A stretch of DNA of 40,040 nucleotides from the NCBI GenBank assembly GCA_025351525.1, contig JANXVV010000109.1, forward strand, positions 1 to 40,040, given 5' to 3'. Origin of the DNA: Humisphaera sp. (lineage in GTDB: Bacteria; Planctomycetota; Phycisphaerae; Tepidisphaerales; Tepidisphaeraceae). Every line of letters begins with the position of its first letter. Position 1 is the first letter of the stretch. Below are positions 1 through 8,763 of the stretch, in pieces. Made by a program: the position numbers and the translations under genes. Under the pieces are notes generated by a model that was not told the origin of the DNA, searched no databases, and was given only the letters and a program-made list of their open reading frames with translations.

Positions 1-2861
1 AACCGATACGTTCCCGACCCGATGTTTAACCTCACCGTACCCCCTTCCATTCCGACGATCTGGATATCGGCATTGCGCTCGATCGCCCGATCGCCCTCCT
101 TGAGGTTCGACCCTTTGGCCGCCGGCAGATAAACCGTCGCCGTGGTATTCGCCGGGATCGTCACGTTCAACTCGAACCGCCCGTTCGCCCGCTTCCACTG
201 ACTGATGATCTTTCCATGGATCGAATCATATTCGGCCTTCACCCAGTCGATCGGCGGGTTGTCCGGATTGCTGCCGATGGACGGAGGACCGGGACGCAGC
301 ACGATGTGCTTGAAACCGGGACCGTCCGTATCGATCCCCGCCAGCGATTCAAACATCCACTCGCAGACCGCGCCGAACGAGTAATGGCTGAATGAATTCA
401 TGGCGGCGTTGTGCTTGCCGAAGGCATCCTCCTTCGTGTAACTGTCCCACCGCTCCCACACGCTGGTGGCCCCGTTTGCCACCTCGTAACCCCACGACGG
501 GAACCGGCGGCTCTGGAACAATCGCACGGCCAGATCGTGATGGCCCGTCGCCGTCAGAACCGGCAGCAGCGGCTTGGTGCCGAGAAAACCCGTCGCCATC
601 CGAAACCCGTTTTTTCCGATCATTTCCGCAAGGTGATCCGAGGCGGGTTGAATCAGTTTCGGAGGCAGCAGCCCCATGGAAAGTGCCAGCACGTAGGCCG
701 TCTGCGTTTCGATTTTCAGCGAGCCATCGGGCCTGACATATTCTTTATTGAACGCGGCGGTGATGTCCGCCAGAAGCTTGCCGTAGGTTTTCGCATCCAC
801 CTCGCGGCCGATCGCGCCGGCCATGTCGGCCATCAGTTTTGTCGAGTGGGCATAGAAGCACGCATCGACAAATTCGACCGGTGTGATTTCCCCGAGGCTC
901 AACCAGTCGCCCCACGGATTGCCGATGGAGACGCCGAGATTTTTCGGGCTGGTCGCCATCCGAAATTCCATGAAGCGTTTCATGGAGTCGTAATGGCGTT
1001 CGATGAGGCGGGTGTCATCGTACACTTTCCAGATCGTCCACGGGCAGATGATGCCGGCATCGGTCCAGGCGGTGCCCCAGGATTTGCGGGCCTCACCGTG
1101 GGCCATCGGGTACGGCGCATAGTCGGGGTAGGCCCCGAAGGATCGCTGCGATTCCTCGACATCGTCCATCCACTTGGTGAAAAAAGCCTCGACATCGGCG
1201 TTGTAGGTGGCGGTGCGGACATAGGTTTGGGCATCGCCCATCCACCCCAACCGCTCATCGCGCTGCGGACAGTCGGTGGGGATGTCGATGAAGTTCGCCA
1301 GCTGCGTGCGCACGATATTTTTGAACAGTTGATTCGCGATCGGGTCGGAACACTCGAAGGAACTGGTGAGCGGCGTATCCGAGTGCATCACCAACCCGGT
1401 GACGGCTTCAATCCCCGGTTTATCGGGCAGGCCGGTCAGCTCGACATATTGAAACCCGTGGTAGGTGAAACGGGGCGACCAGGTTTCGCCGTCCGGGTCG
1501 CCGCGCAGAGTGTAATAGTCCGTCGCCCGGGCCCGGCGAAGGTTCTCGGTCATCAGGCGGCCATCGGGATGCAGCATTTCGCCGTACCGGATTTGCACCT
1601 TCGTCCCCTTCGCCCCCTTCACTTTCAACCGAATCACCCCCGCCACGTTTTCACCCAGATCGTAGATGAAAACACCCGGTTTATTTTCGGTCGGTCCCAC
1701 CGCTTTGATCTCGCGCGTGATGCGCACCGCCGGGCCGGAATACGCCGCCATTTTTTTCGGAAGATGAAAGCCGAGGTCCACCTCGCGGTCGCCGGTGACA
1801 TCCGAGAAAACCGCTTTCGTGCTGCCGTTGTCCTCGGCGGGAATGGCGTTCGACCAACCCTCCGCTTTAAAGCCGGGCTTGCACCAGTCGGGCTGTTCAC
1901 GTTGCGCATCGAAACTTTCACCCATGATGATGTCCGCCTCGCGGATCGGGCCGTTGTCGGACACTTTCCAGGTCGGATCGGAAGCGATGATTTCGCGCGA
2001 GCCGTCGGCGTATTCAATCTCAAGTTGGGCGAGGAGCGCCGGGGTTTTGCCGTAAAAACAACGGCCGACTTTGTTCGGCCCGTACCCGACGAGCAAGCCG
2101 TACCCCACATAGCCGCTATACCACCCATCGGCCACGATCGCGCCGATGGCGTTGTCGCCGGAATGAACCAGGGCGGTCACATCAAACGTGTTGTAATAGG
2201 CCCGCTGAAGGTAGTCCGACCAGCCCGGCGTGAGAAAATGATCGCTCACGCGCTGACCGTTGAGATGCAGTTCGTAAAGCCCGAGCGCCGAGGCGTACAC
2301 CGTCGCCCGCCTGATCGGTTTGGCCGCCGCGAAATCGCGGCGGTAGTAGCGCGCGGGGGGAAGGTGGAGCATTTTCCGATCGATGGGCAACGGCGAGGAA
2401 TCGGTCTGGCTGATCCACCGCGCGGCCCACGCGTGCGTTCCGGTCAACCCCATCGTCCAGCGCGCGGTTGCACTCCAGGCAGACTCGCGATTGTCTTTGT
2501 CCCAGACTTTCAATTTCCAAAAGCAGACGCCCTGCTCGCCGATCGGTTTACCGGCGTAGGGAATTTGTGCGGTCGGATCCCCCGCGATTTTTCCCGAATC
2601 CCAGAGATTGCCGCGATCGCCTTTGAGCTCTGCTTCCGTCGACGCGACGAGAATGTGATAGGCCGTCTGCCGTTGCCCGCGCTCGTTGGATTCAACCTGC
2701 CAACTGAGTCGCGGGCGAGAATCTTCGATCCCGAGCGGGTCGACCCGATTTTCGCAGCAAAGATGGGTGGCCGTCAGACCCGTGGCGTTTTCGGCATGGG
2801 CGTCGGCGTGAATTGCAATCAGCGACAGGATGACGATGCAGCGAGCGAAAGGTAGGTTCAC
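1..2861 (-). CDS. GH78 alpha-L-rhamnosidase, secreted (C-terminus beyond window)
   Basis: Predicted to release terminal L-rhamnose from plant or microbial polysaccharides outside the cytoplasm. I translated the minus strand from a GTG at 2861, preceded by a GAGGAG ribosome site about 8 bases upstream. The first ~22 residues form a signal peptide (IVILSLIAIHADAHA). The next ~330 residues look like the N-terminal beta-sandwich domains of the family. The motif DCPQRDERLGWMGDAQ (about residues 527-542) is the hallmark of the GH78 (alpha/alpha)6 catalytic domain and carries its conserved acidic residues. About 953 codons are visible with no stop before the edge, so the end lies outside the window. 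A rhamnosidase beside an esterase and a sulfatase suggests use of a decorated, possibly sulfated, polysaccharide. The long opposite-strand frame over this gene is a shadow. Confidence 0.93.
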   Translation of the reverse strand, partial: MNLPFARCIVILSLIAIHADAHAENATGLTATHLCCENRVDPLGIEDSRPRLSWQVESNERGQRQTAYHILVASTEAELKGDRGNLWDSGKIAGDPTAQIPYAGKPIGEQGVCFWKLKVWDKDNRESAWSATARWTMGLTGTHAWAARWISQTDSSPLPIDRKMLHLPPARYYRRDFAAAKPIRRATVYASALGLYELHLNGQRVSDHFLTPGWSDYLQRAYYNTFDVTALVHSGDNAIGAIVADGWYSGYVGYGLLVGYGPNKVGRCFYGKTPALLAQLEIEYADGSREIIASDPTWKVSDNGPIREADIIMGESFDAQREQPDWCKPGFKAEGWSNAIPAEDNGSTKAVFSDVTGDREVDLGFHLPKKMAAYSGPAVRITREIKAVGPTENKPGVFIYDLGENVAGVIRLKVKGAKGTKVQIRYGEMLHPDGRLMTENLRRARATDYYTLRGDPDGETWSPRFTYHGFQYVELTGLPDKPGIEAVTGLVMHSDTPLTSSFECSDPIANQLFKNIVRTQLANFIDIPTDCPQRDERLGWMGDAQTYVRTATYNADVEAFFTKWMDDVEESQRSFGAYPDYAPYPMAHGEARKSWGTAWTDAGIICPWTIWKVYDDTRLIERHYDSMKRFMEFRMATSPKNLGVSIGNPWGDWLSLGEITPVEFVDACFYAHSTKLMADMAGAIGREVDAKTYGKLLADITAAFNKEYVRPDGSLKIETQTAYVLALSMGLLPPKLIQPASDHLAEMIGKNGFRMATGFLGTKPLLPVLTATGHHDLAVRLFQSRRFPSWGYEVANGATSVWERWDSYTKEDAFGKHNAAMNSFSHYSFGAVCEWMFESLAGIDTDGPGFKHIVLRPGPPSIGSNPDNPPIDWVKAEYDSIHGKIISQWKRANGRFELNVTIPANTTATVYLPAAKGSNLKEGDRAIERNADIQIVGMEGGTVRLNIGSGTYR

Positions 2862-2923
2862 CAGAAATCTCCTCGAATTTTGAAACGGGTCTTCGTTTGC
2901 CCACGATACCGTAGAACCGGCTA

Positions 2924-3254
2924 ATTTTTTAGCGGCTGTGCCGAAGGCACGCGTTTTCGGGTGCGTGACGCTTTCAGCGGCATTAAAGTAGCATGGGCAT
3001 CCTGCCCGTGTTCGCGGTACCCCGCGATGTCGATCGGTACTCCGATCGACCCAAGCCGAAGCGAAGCGCTCTTCCAACGCTTGAATAAGAAAGACCGCTT
3101 CGCTCTTGCTGGATTGACCGGAGTACCGGTCAACGCCGTGGAGTACCACGGCCATGAACAGGATGCCCATGCTACGAAAATGCCGCAGGAAGTGTCACGC
3201 AACTCGCGTTTTTTCTACCCCGGTAAACGCGTGCCTTCGGCACTGCCACTAAAA
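2924..3254. repeat. 331-bp nested palindromic repeat with constant-loop hairpins
   Basis: This fills most of the 548-bp gap between the rhamnosidase and the esterase. The outer arms (2925-2953 and 3225-3254) are inverted copies of a GTGCCGAAGGCAC hairpin unit. Inside them, 2959-2984 pairs with 3179-3203, and a GTAGCATGGGC unit at 2988 pairs with its inverse ending at 3175. The core holds four small hairpins with different stems and the same six-base loop: TCGCG-GTACCC-CGCGA (3012-3027), TCGATCG-GTACTC-CGATCGA (3030-3049), TTGACCG-GAGTAC-CGGTCAA (3114-3133) and GCCGTG-GAGTAC-CACGGC (3135-3152). No convincing ORF is present. It is probably a non-autonomous, structure-rich intergenic repeat. The last ~155 bp before the esterase show nothing else recognisable. 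Confidence 0.85.
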
Positions 3255-3409
3255 GGTGGAAAATTCTTGGTCGTTTCGATGTCCTTAATCGACTCCGTTC
3301 CGATATAATCCTCGAAATAGACGCGTGGAACGATTTCAACGGTTTCCGCCCTTACTCGTACTATGAATCGACAATCAAATGTCGGTGGGTTGGAAGGTCG
3401 ATAATACGA

Positions 3410-5716
3410 ATGATGTCCCGGCTACTTGCAATCGTTGCCGCCGTCATGTTGCTCGGTGGAGCGGCAGTCGGGATCCTTGCGCTCCGGCCTCTCCCCGCCG
3501 ATGGCCAAGGCGCGGCGATTCAAACCTCGGTCAACCTCCGCATTTCCGCCGCCGACAATCCCACACTGGCCCCTCTTTACGACATTCCCAAGCTCGACAA
3601 AATCTCCATCGACGGCTCCCCACTCGACTGGGGAACGCATGGCCTGCACGTCAACATACTTTCAAATTCCTCCGGTAAAGTCCAGCCCAAAAGCGATATC
3701 GATGCGACGATGCGATTGGGCTGGAACGACCGCGGATTGCTCGCCTTGATCACCGTCACCGACGATATTGCCATTGAAGATGTGAACCCCGCCGGTGGGG
3801 ATTCGGTGGAGATGTTCCTGTCGCCGCACGCCGGGTCACCGGAGGTGATCCGCGTGGCGATTTCTCCCGGCATGGATGCCAAACAGTCCCACCTGCGTAC
3901 CCGCATCTTCGATCAGCGTTCCGATCCCCAGTTGAAAAAAATCGCCCCGCGTGTGTCTGCCGCCCGCACCAGGATCGACGGGGGCTACATTCTCGAGGTG
4001 CTGATTCCCTGGACCGGTCTGGGCATCCACCCTCACCTCGGGCAGGAAGTCGGGTTTCAACTGCAGGTCAATGATGTAGATGCCTTCGAGCAGGGTTCGC
4101 ACCTGGTCTGGTTCCCCAGCACGTTGACTGCAAAGGATCCCACCAAAATGCAGCGTCTGCGTCTGGCGGCGGCCCCCGGTCCGGCGGTGCAGGTGGCGGC
4201 GTATGGCGATTACCCGCGATTCCATCGCACCCATGTCAATGTCCTTGCCGATGCTTCGTTGGTCGGCAAAACGGTTGAAATTGCCCGCCGTGAGATTCCT
4301 CAACAGCCCGCCGAGCCTCGCGTGTTGACCGTCGGTAAACTAGAGACCAATTTCATTCGTCCCGAATATGCCTCGGTCAATCTTTCCATGCCCATGCCGG
4401 CTCGTGGAATTGGTTACGGCACGCTTGATGTCTTGATCGATGGCAAGCGCATGGCGGTCGTCGACCTGCCCGACCCCGGCAATGCGGCTCGCTGGGTCAT
4501 GCCCTACGAGGAGTTCGTCTTCAAGCCGTGCATCTTCAGCAGCCGTGCGTTTCCCGAAGGGGATTTTGCCGACCCGTCCTATGTCGAGGATCTGGTCGGT
4601 TCTTACGAATCCAAGATCACGTTCTACGATGCGAACTACAATCCGGTGACGACCGCCGAAAATCCGGGTCGGTATGGGGCAGTCGTCGAGGTTCACACCG
4701 ATGAAGGCCGTACTTTCAAGCGATTTCGGACGCTTTTTCGCGAGTCCAGAGATTTCAATTGGCGGAACACCGACATCCCCTTCACCGTGAAATTGCCGAA
4801 GGAGATGGGGATCAGTTCCAATGCCTTGAAGGTTCAACAGCAGAGCGTGAGCACGTATTTCAAGGAACTGTTAAAGGACGAGGGCGTGAATCGCGATGCC
4901 GACACTGCCGTGTTGCTCGCCGGGCTTTTCGAGACGAAGATCGGGGACAAATCATTGCTCAGCAACAGCCCACCGGCGATGGATCGCGCGTGGTGGGCCG
5001 GTCTGAAACGCAAGATCGGTGAACCGGTCATCACCCATCTCACCTACTTGCCCCCCACCTACGACAAGGATCCCAATCAGCATTGGCCGCTCGTATTGTT
5101 CTTGCATGGCAAGGGGGAACGCGGCGACAACATCGATCAGATCAAGGAAGCCGCCCTTCCCTCGCGCCTCGAATACGACCACGGTTTTCGCAATCAGTTC
5201 CCCGCGATCGTGATTGCTCCGCAGTGTCCGGCGGGCGAGTGGTGGTCGACGCATGAGTTGGCAGCGCTGCTGGATGTGGTGGCGGCGAAGTATCGCGTCG
5301 ATTTGAACCGCGTCTATGTCACCGGCATGAGCATGGGCGGTTACGGCACCTGGGCGCTCGCGACCGAATTCCCCGATCGGTTCGCCGCCATCGCCCCGGT
5401 CTGCGGCGGGGGCGACATCGCCGAAGCCGAGCGGTTGGTCAATCTTCCCATCTGGGCTTTCCACGGGAATAAAGACAACGTCGTCCCATTCAGCGAATCC
5501 CAAAGAATGGTCGAATCCCTCTGCAATTTAAGCGGCGACATCCGCTTCACTGCCTATCCCGAATGCGGCCATGATGCCTGGACGGCCACCTACTCAAACC
5601 CCGAGTTCTACTCGTGGCTATTTTCACATAGCCGGTCTCAATCCACGGTGATTCAGGTGCCTCTGATGGCTGCCATTGCACGGCCCACGACCATGCCGAC
5701 GGCTGCTTCACGCTGA
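3410..5716 (+). CDS. Secreted CBM9-like domain plus alpha/beta-hydrolase esterase
   Basis: This 768-residue protein begins with a hydrophobic signal segment (LLAIVAAVMLLGGAAVGILAL). Residues ~55-240 resemble a CBM9-like sugar-binding domain (Asp-rich strands, GDSVEMFL). A middle region of unknown type follows. Residues ~565-750 form an alpha/beta hydrolase: oxyanion region LFLHGKGERG, nucleophile elbow GMSMGGYG (Ser near 640), acid in GNKDNVVPF (near 688) and His in ECGHDAW (near 720). The C-terminal domain is of the type seen in bacterial feruloyl/acetyl-xylan-type esterases and putative secreted peptidases, so a carbohydrate ester is the likely substrate, though it cannot be fixed here. The start has two adjacent ATGs and only a distant GGAAGG upstream. 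It faces away from the rhamnosidase across the palindromic repeat. Confidence 0.8.
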   Translation: MMSRLLAIVAAVMLLGGAAVGILALRPLPADGQGAAIQTSVNLRISAADNPTLAPLYDIPKLDKISIDGSPLDWGTHGLHVNILSNSSGKVQPKSDIDATMRLGWNDRGLLALITVTDDIAIEDVNPAGGDSVEMFLSPHAGSPEVIRVAISPGMDAKQSHLRTRIFDQRSDPQLKKIAPRVSAARTRIDGGYILEVLIPWTGLGIHPHLGQEVGFQLQVNDVDAFEQGSHLVWFPSTLTAKDPTKMQRLRLAAAPGPAVQVAAYGDYPRFHRTHVNVLADASLVGKTVEIARREIPQQPAEPRVLTVGKLETNFIRPEYASVNLSMPMPARGIGYGTLDVLIDGKRMAVVDLPDPGNAARWVMPYEEFVFKPCIFSSRAFPEGDFADPSYVEDLVGSYESKITFYDANYNPVTTAENPGRYGAVVEVHTDEGRTFKRFRTLFRESRDFNWRNTDIPFTVKLPKEMGISSNALKVQQQSVSTYFKELLKDEGVNRDADTAVLLAGLFETKIGDKSLLSNSPPAMDRAWWAGLKRKIGEPVITHLTYLPPTYDKDPNQHWPLVLFLHGKGERGDNIDQIKEAALPSRLEYDHGFRNQFPAIVIAPQCPAGEWWSTHELAALLDVVAAKYRVDLNRVYVTGMSMGGYGTWALATEFPDRFAAIAPVCGGGDIAEAERLVNLPIWAFHGNKDNVVPFSESQRMVESLCNLSGDIRFTAYPECGHDAWTATYSNPEFYSWLFSHSRSQSTVIQVPLMAAIARPTTMPTAASR

Positions 5717-5750
5717 AAGCCTGTGAACTTCTCATGCCGCCAGTACATCT

Positions 5751-5816
5751 GAGGGCGGCAGTCCCCAGCCGCCGCTGCGGCGATCGAGGACGACCGCCCT
5801 CCAAAATCCATTTCGG
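5751..5816. repeat. Palindromic GGAGGGCGG repeat
   Basis: A GAGGGCGGCAGTCCCC unit at 5751 is answered by an inverted CCGCCCTCCAAAAT ending at 5816, with a GC-rich interior. A second copy of the unit, TTTTGGAGGGCGGCAG followed by TCCCCTGCCGC, occurs at 26782-26808. It lies in the 236-bp gap between the convergent esterase and sulfatase genes. Confidence 0.7.
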
Positions 5817-5900
5817 AATTCCTCAGAACGACAATGTCGCCCGATCAAGCAGAGTCATTGAGAGTGACAATCGCCGGGATATTTTGACAACTCCAGCAAG

Positions 5901-5930
5901 AAAACGTGTGCCTCCGGCACTACCGCTAAA
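5901..5930 (-). terminator. Repeat-borne hairpin terminator of the sulfatase gene
   Basis: Read on the minus strand, this is a GTGCC-GGA-GGCAC hairpin followed by ACGTTTTC. It lies 23 bases past the sulfatase stop. The stem, loop and T run have the form of an intrinsic terminator. The same repeat unit, with a GAA loop, ends the palindrome at 2924-3254 and follows the HAD-deaminase gene at 39985. The T run is short, so termination is likely but not certain. Confidence 0.55.
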
Positions 5931-5952
5931 CGAATTCACGCGAAGCGGCAGA

Positions 5953-7584
5953 TCACTTCCCTTTTTGTTCTGCGGCCTCTTTCTTCGCCTCCGCTAAAAA
6001 CGCGTCCGCCTGTCGCGTCCAGATTCCTTCCAATTCCGCCACCTTTTCCGGATGCTCCACCGCGAGATTTTTGGATTCGCTTCGATCGTTGCTCAGATCG
6101 TAGAGCTCCCACGCCGACGTGTGATCGGCTACCAGTTTCCAGTCCCCCACGCGGACGGCGCGATTCCCATCGTGAAACCACCAGAGCAAATCACGCGTCA
6201 CGGTTCCATCCTTCGCAAAAGTCGGCAACAGACTTTTACCCGGATTCGGGGGAACCGGTTTTCCACGGTAAAGCTCCGGCCATTTTCCCCCGGCCAGTTC
6301 GAGAATGGTCGGCGCGAGATCGATCAGATGCCCCGGATTACGGCGAAACTCACCGCAGGCGGCGATCCCCTTCGGCCAATGCACGATCAATGGCGTGGAG
6401 ATGCCGCCCTCGTGTACCCACGACTTATGCAGCCGCATCGGGGTGTTGGCCGCACTGGACCAACCCGGGCCGAGGCATAGAAACGATTTGGCCGAACCCG
6501 GCGGCGCGGCGGGATCGTGCAGATCGCCGCGAATCATCTGCTCCGCACTCGCACCATTGTCAGACACGAAAAATATCAGCGTGTTCTCGAACGCATTCAT
6601 CGCCTTCAACTGTTCGATCACCCGGCCAATTTCAGTATCCATTCGATGCACCATCGCCGCATGGATCGCCATCTTGATCGGTTGAAATTTCTTCTGCTCC
6701 GCCGACAACTCATTCCACGGGATCGCGTGCGCCACCTCACCCGGCCCGATCTTCTCGCGCAGGTTTTCCTCCGCCAGATTCCAACTGGGGATGATGTCCG
6801 GATCCATTTTCGAGAGGGAACAATGGAGGATGCCCATCTCCGTCATGCGCTTGAACCGCTCTTCGCGCAGCACATCCCATCCCATCACATATCGATCGCG
6901 ATACAGGTCGATATCTTTTTGCGGCGCCTGTAACGGCCAATGCGGCTCGGTGAATGCCAGATACTGAAAAAACGGTCGATCGGAATGCCGGTCGGCATGT
7001 TCACGCAGTTGGCGTATCGCCTGATCCGCCTCGGCAGTGGCGGCATAGTAGCCCTCATCCGATTCACCCGGTTGAAGCGATGGGTCGATCTGGGCGGTGA
7101 CACGCGGCGGAAGAAAATGGCGATCGGTATCCGTGTAATCGAATGCCCGATCGAATCCATTCTGCAACGGCGCTCCGTCGACATGCCATTTGCCGGAATA
7201 GTAGGATCGGTAACCCAGCGGTTGAAGAAGCTGCGGCAACAAGCGCGCCCACGCCGGCCGCTTGCCGGCGGCACCGCCCCCAGCACCCGGCAGCGCATCG
7301 CGATGCACCTGCTGCGCGTAATACCCCGTCAAGATACAAGCCCGCGACGGCCAACAGCGGGCTGTGTTGTGAAAGTCCGTGAACCGCAATCCACCCTTTG
7401 CCAGCGCGTTGAGATTCGGCGTGTCAATTTCGCCGCCATAACACCCGACGTCGGAAAAGCCCAGATCGTCGGCGAGAATCAGCAAAACGTTGGGCCGTTT
7501 TGCCGGCTCGTGTTCCGCTCCCAAAGCCGCGATCGATCCGATCAGAGATAGAACGAGCGAAACAATGGCGGCGACGTTTTTCAT
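5953..7584 (-). CDS. Secreted type I sulfatase
   Basis: A 543-residue arylsulfatase-superfamily enzyme, predicted to remove sulfate esters from polysaccharide outside the cytoplasm. The signal peptide covers residues ~1-23. The metal-binding pair DD is at 39-40 (NVLLILADDLG). The modification motif CWPSR starts at Cys77; this Cys must be converted to formylglycine by a separate maturase, which is not encoded in this window. A second metal site is the DN in FVSDNG near residue 340. Family length is typical. It lies downstream of the YHYH gene on the same strand, with a REP-like repeat between them, so the two may be cotranscribed. A terminator-like hairpin follows the stop. Sulfatases are strikingly amplified in planctomycetes; the substrate cannot be read from sequence. 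Confidence 0.93.
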   Translation of the reverse strand: MKNVAAIVSLVLSLIGSIAALGAEHEPAKRPNVLLILADDLGFSDVGCYGGEIDTPNLNALAKGGLRFTDFHNTARCWPSRACILTGYYAQQVHRDALPGAGGGAAGKRPAWARLLPQLLQPLGYRSYYSGKWHVDGAPLQNGFDRAFDYTDTDRHFLPPRVTAQIDPSLQPGESDEGYYAATAEADQAIRQLREHADRHSDRPFFQYLAFTEPHWPLQAPQKDIDLYRDRYVMGWDVLREERFKRMTEMGILHCSLSKMDPDIIPSWNLAEENLREKIGPGEVAHAIPWNELSAEQKKFQPIKMAIHAAMVHRMDTEIGRVIEQLKAMNAFENTLIFFVSDNGASAEQMIRGDLHDPAAPPGSAKSFLCLGPGWSSAANTPMRLHKSWVHEGGISTPLIVHWPKGIAACGEFRRNPGHLIDLAPTILELAGGKWPELYRGKPVPPNPGKSLLPTFAKDGTVTRDLLWWFHDGNRAVRVGDWKLVADHTSAWELYDLSNDRSESKNLAVEHPEKVAELEGIWTRQADAFLAEAKKEAAEQKGK

Positions 7585-7609
7585 GTAAGCTCGGATGAAG
7601 CGTTGCGAC

Positions 7610-7670
7610 GTAGCATGGGCTACCAGCCCATGCTTTCAATTCCAAAACATGGGCTGGTAGCCCATGCTAC
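7610..7670. repeat. REP/BIME-like inverted repeat, copy A
   Basis: GTAGCATGGGCTACCAGCCCATG is followed by a short AT-rich linker (TTTCAATTCCAAAA) and then the inverse, ending in GCCCATGCTAC. Each half is a GTAG foot plus a CATGGGC-n5-GCCCATG hairpin, the form of REP elements; the inverted pair has the form of a BIME. It sits between the YHYH gene and the sulfatase start. Full copies lie at 24829-24888 and 35934-35995, and a half copy lies at 20533-20547. Confidence 0.85.
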
Positions 7671-7704
7671 GTAAAAGTGACGAACATTGATTCATCCCGA
7701 CCCT

Positions 7705-8580
7705 TCAACGTCGCGGCCCGCCCCCCGGTCCGCCGCGCGGGCCATGCGTGTTGAAACTCGGGTCCGGCGTCCCGCGATACATCCGCGGCACGAACGGAAA
7801 CTTTTCGGTCAGCACATAATGATAAATCCCCGCTGGATATTCCGGCGTCAGGCTCACGCGCCCGTTGCACTCATCCAGATCGCCGCTTCCCGCCACATAT
7901 TCATAATCTGCCACGTAGGTTCCATCATACACCCCACCCGGACCGCTGGGCCGGGTTCCCTTTTTCACACGATAGCTTGATGAGAGCATCTTCAGCGGAC
8001 TGCCCGCGTCTTTCGCATCGGCATGACCGAGCGGGCTATAGATCGGGAAGCCATCCGCCGCCCAACCGACAAGTGCCATTTTGTCCTTGCCATCCGTCAG
8101 GGCATACACCAATGCCGTGGGAATGCCGTGGTAGTGATACGCGCCATTCGGTTGAACGTGCGCATGGCTGCGATCCACCCCGAGCATTCCATCCCCCGCC
8201 AGCGGTTCGTATTGCCAACCGGAGTTGCGATCGCGATTCCACCACTCGGCTGCGCCGGGATCAAAGACCACCCCGTTCACCGCCACCCCGAATGGCTGCA
8301 TACGCAGCGCCGTCACCTGCAATTCCTGCTTCGGATCGGCCGGAATCCGGAACTCATAATGCTGTGGCCCGATCGTGTTCGGATTGCCGCGATTGGGAAA
8401 CTGCCCGGTGGGATGATCCGGGATCCCGTTCGACCGAATCGTTCGAACCGCCCCTTCAATCTGAATCGTGACGCTGCCCGCAAATGCCGGCTTCACCTCT
8501 GAAGGCGGAGGATCAGCGGCGATCAACGGGCTGCCCGCGAGAACGAGAATTAAAAACAACAGTTTAGTACGTTGAGACAT
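7705..8580 (-). CDS. Secreted YHYH-domain protein
   Basis: I chose the ATG at 8580 because AAGGGA lies 6 bases upstream; in-frame ATGs further up lack a ribosome site. That gives 291 residues with a signal peptide at ~1-22 (LLFLILVLAGSPLIAA). The protein holds the YHYH motif (residues ~148-151, GAYHYHGIP) and the GWAADGFPIY block typical of the YHYH family (PF14240). Members are mostly uncharacterised secreted proteins, often near sulfatases in planctomycetes. The C-terminal tail is rich in Gly, Pro and Arg (GPRGGPGGGPRR) and probably disordered. The gene precedes the sulfatase on the same strand. The family assignment is firm; the function is unknown. Confidence 0.88.
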   Translation of the reverse strand: MSQRTKLLFLILVLAGSPLIAADPPPSEVKPAFAGSVTIQIEGAVRTIRSNGIPDHPTGQFPNRGNPNTIGPQHYEFRIPADPKQELQVTALRMQPFGVAVNGVVFDPGAAEWWNRDRNSGWQYEPLAGDGMLGVDRSHAHVQPNGAYHYHGIPTALVYALTDGKDKMALVGWAADGFPIYSPLGHADAKDAGSPLKMLSSSYRVKKGTRPSGPGGVYDGTYVADYEYVAGSGDLDECNGRVSLTPEYPAGIYHYVLTEKFPFVPRMYRGTPDPSFNTHGPRGGPGGGPRR

Positions 8581-8621
8581 GAGATTCCCTTTCATAAAGA
8601 CCATTAAACCAACCCAGGTTT

Positions 8622-8763
8622 TTCACCACGAAGACACAAAGCACACGACGGAATCGGAAAAGGAACTTTCTTCGCGTTCAACTTCCTCTTTTGCGTCTTC
8701 GCGGCTCCCCCTGAATTCGGTTGCCGATCTGACGCGATGGGCTTTTCGTGCTTTCGTGGTGAA
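8622..8763. repeat. CACCACGAAG inverted repeat, copy 1
   Basis: Ends are TTCACCACGAAGACACAAAG at 8622 and the inverse TTTCGTGCTTTCGTGGTGAA ending at 8763, enclosing ~100 bp with no gene. A second copy lies at 33282-33431. It is part of the 385-bp space upstream of the PilZ gene. Confidence 0.75.

Noticed and set aside
411..2855. 814-codon plus-strand open frame
   Set aside because: It is the exact antisense of the GH78 rhamnosidase. It is rich in Arg, His and Pro with no domain, which is typical of a shadow frame in GC-rich DNA.
2924..3254. CRISPR array or tandem repeat
   Set aside because: The units are inverted and nested, not directly repeated with regular spacers, and there are no cas genes in the window.
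2961..3308. 115-codon frame in the intergenic palindrome
   Set aside because: It is the translation of repeat sequence; the opposite strand gives a near-identical peptide because the DNA is palindromic.
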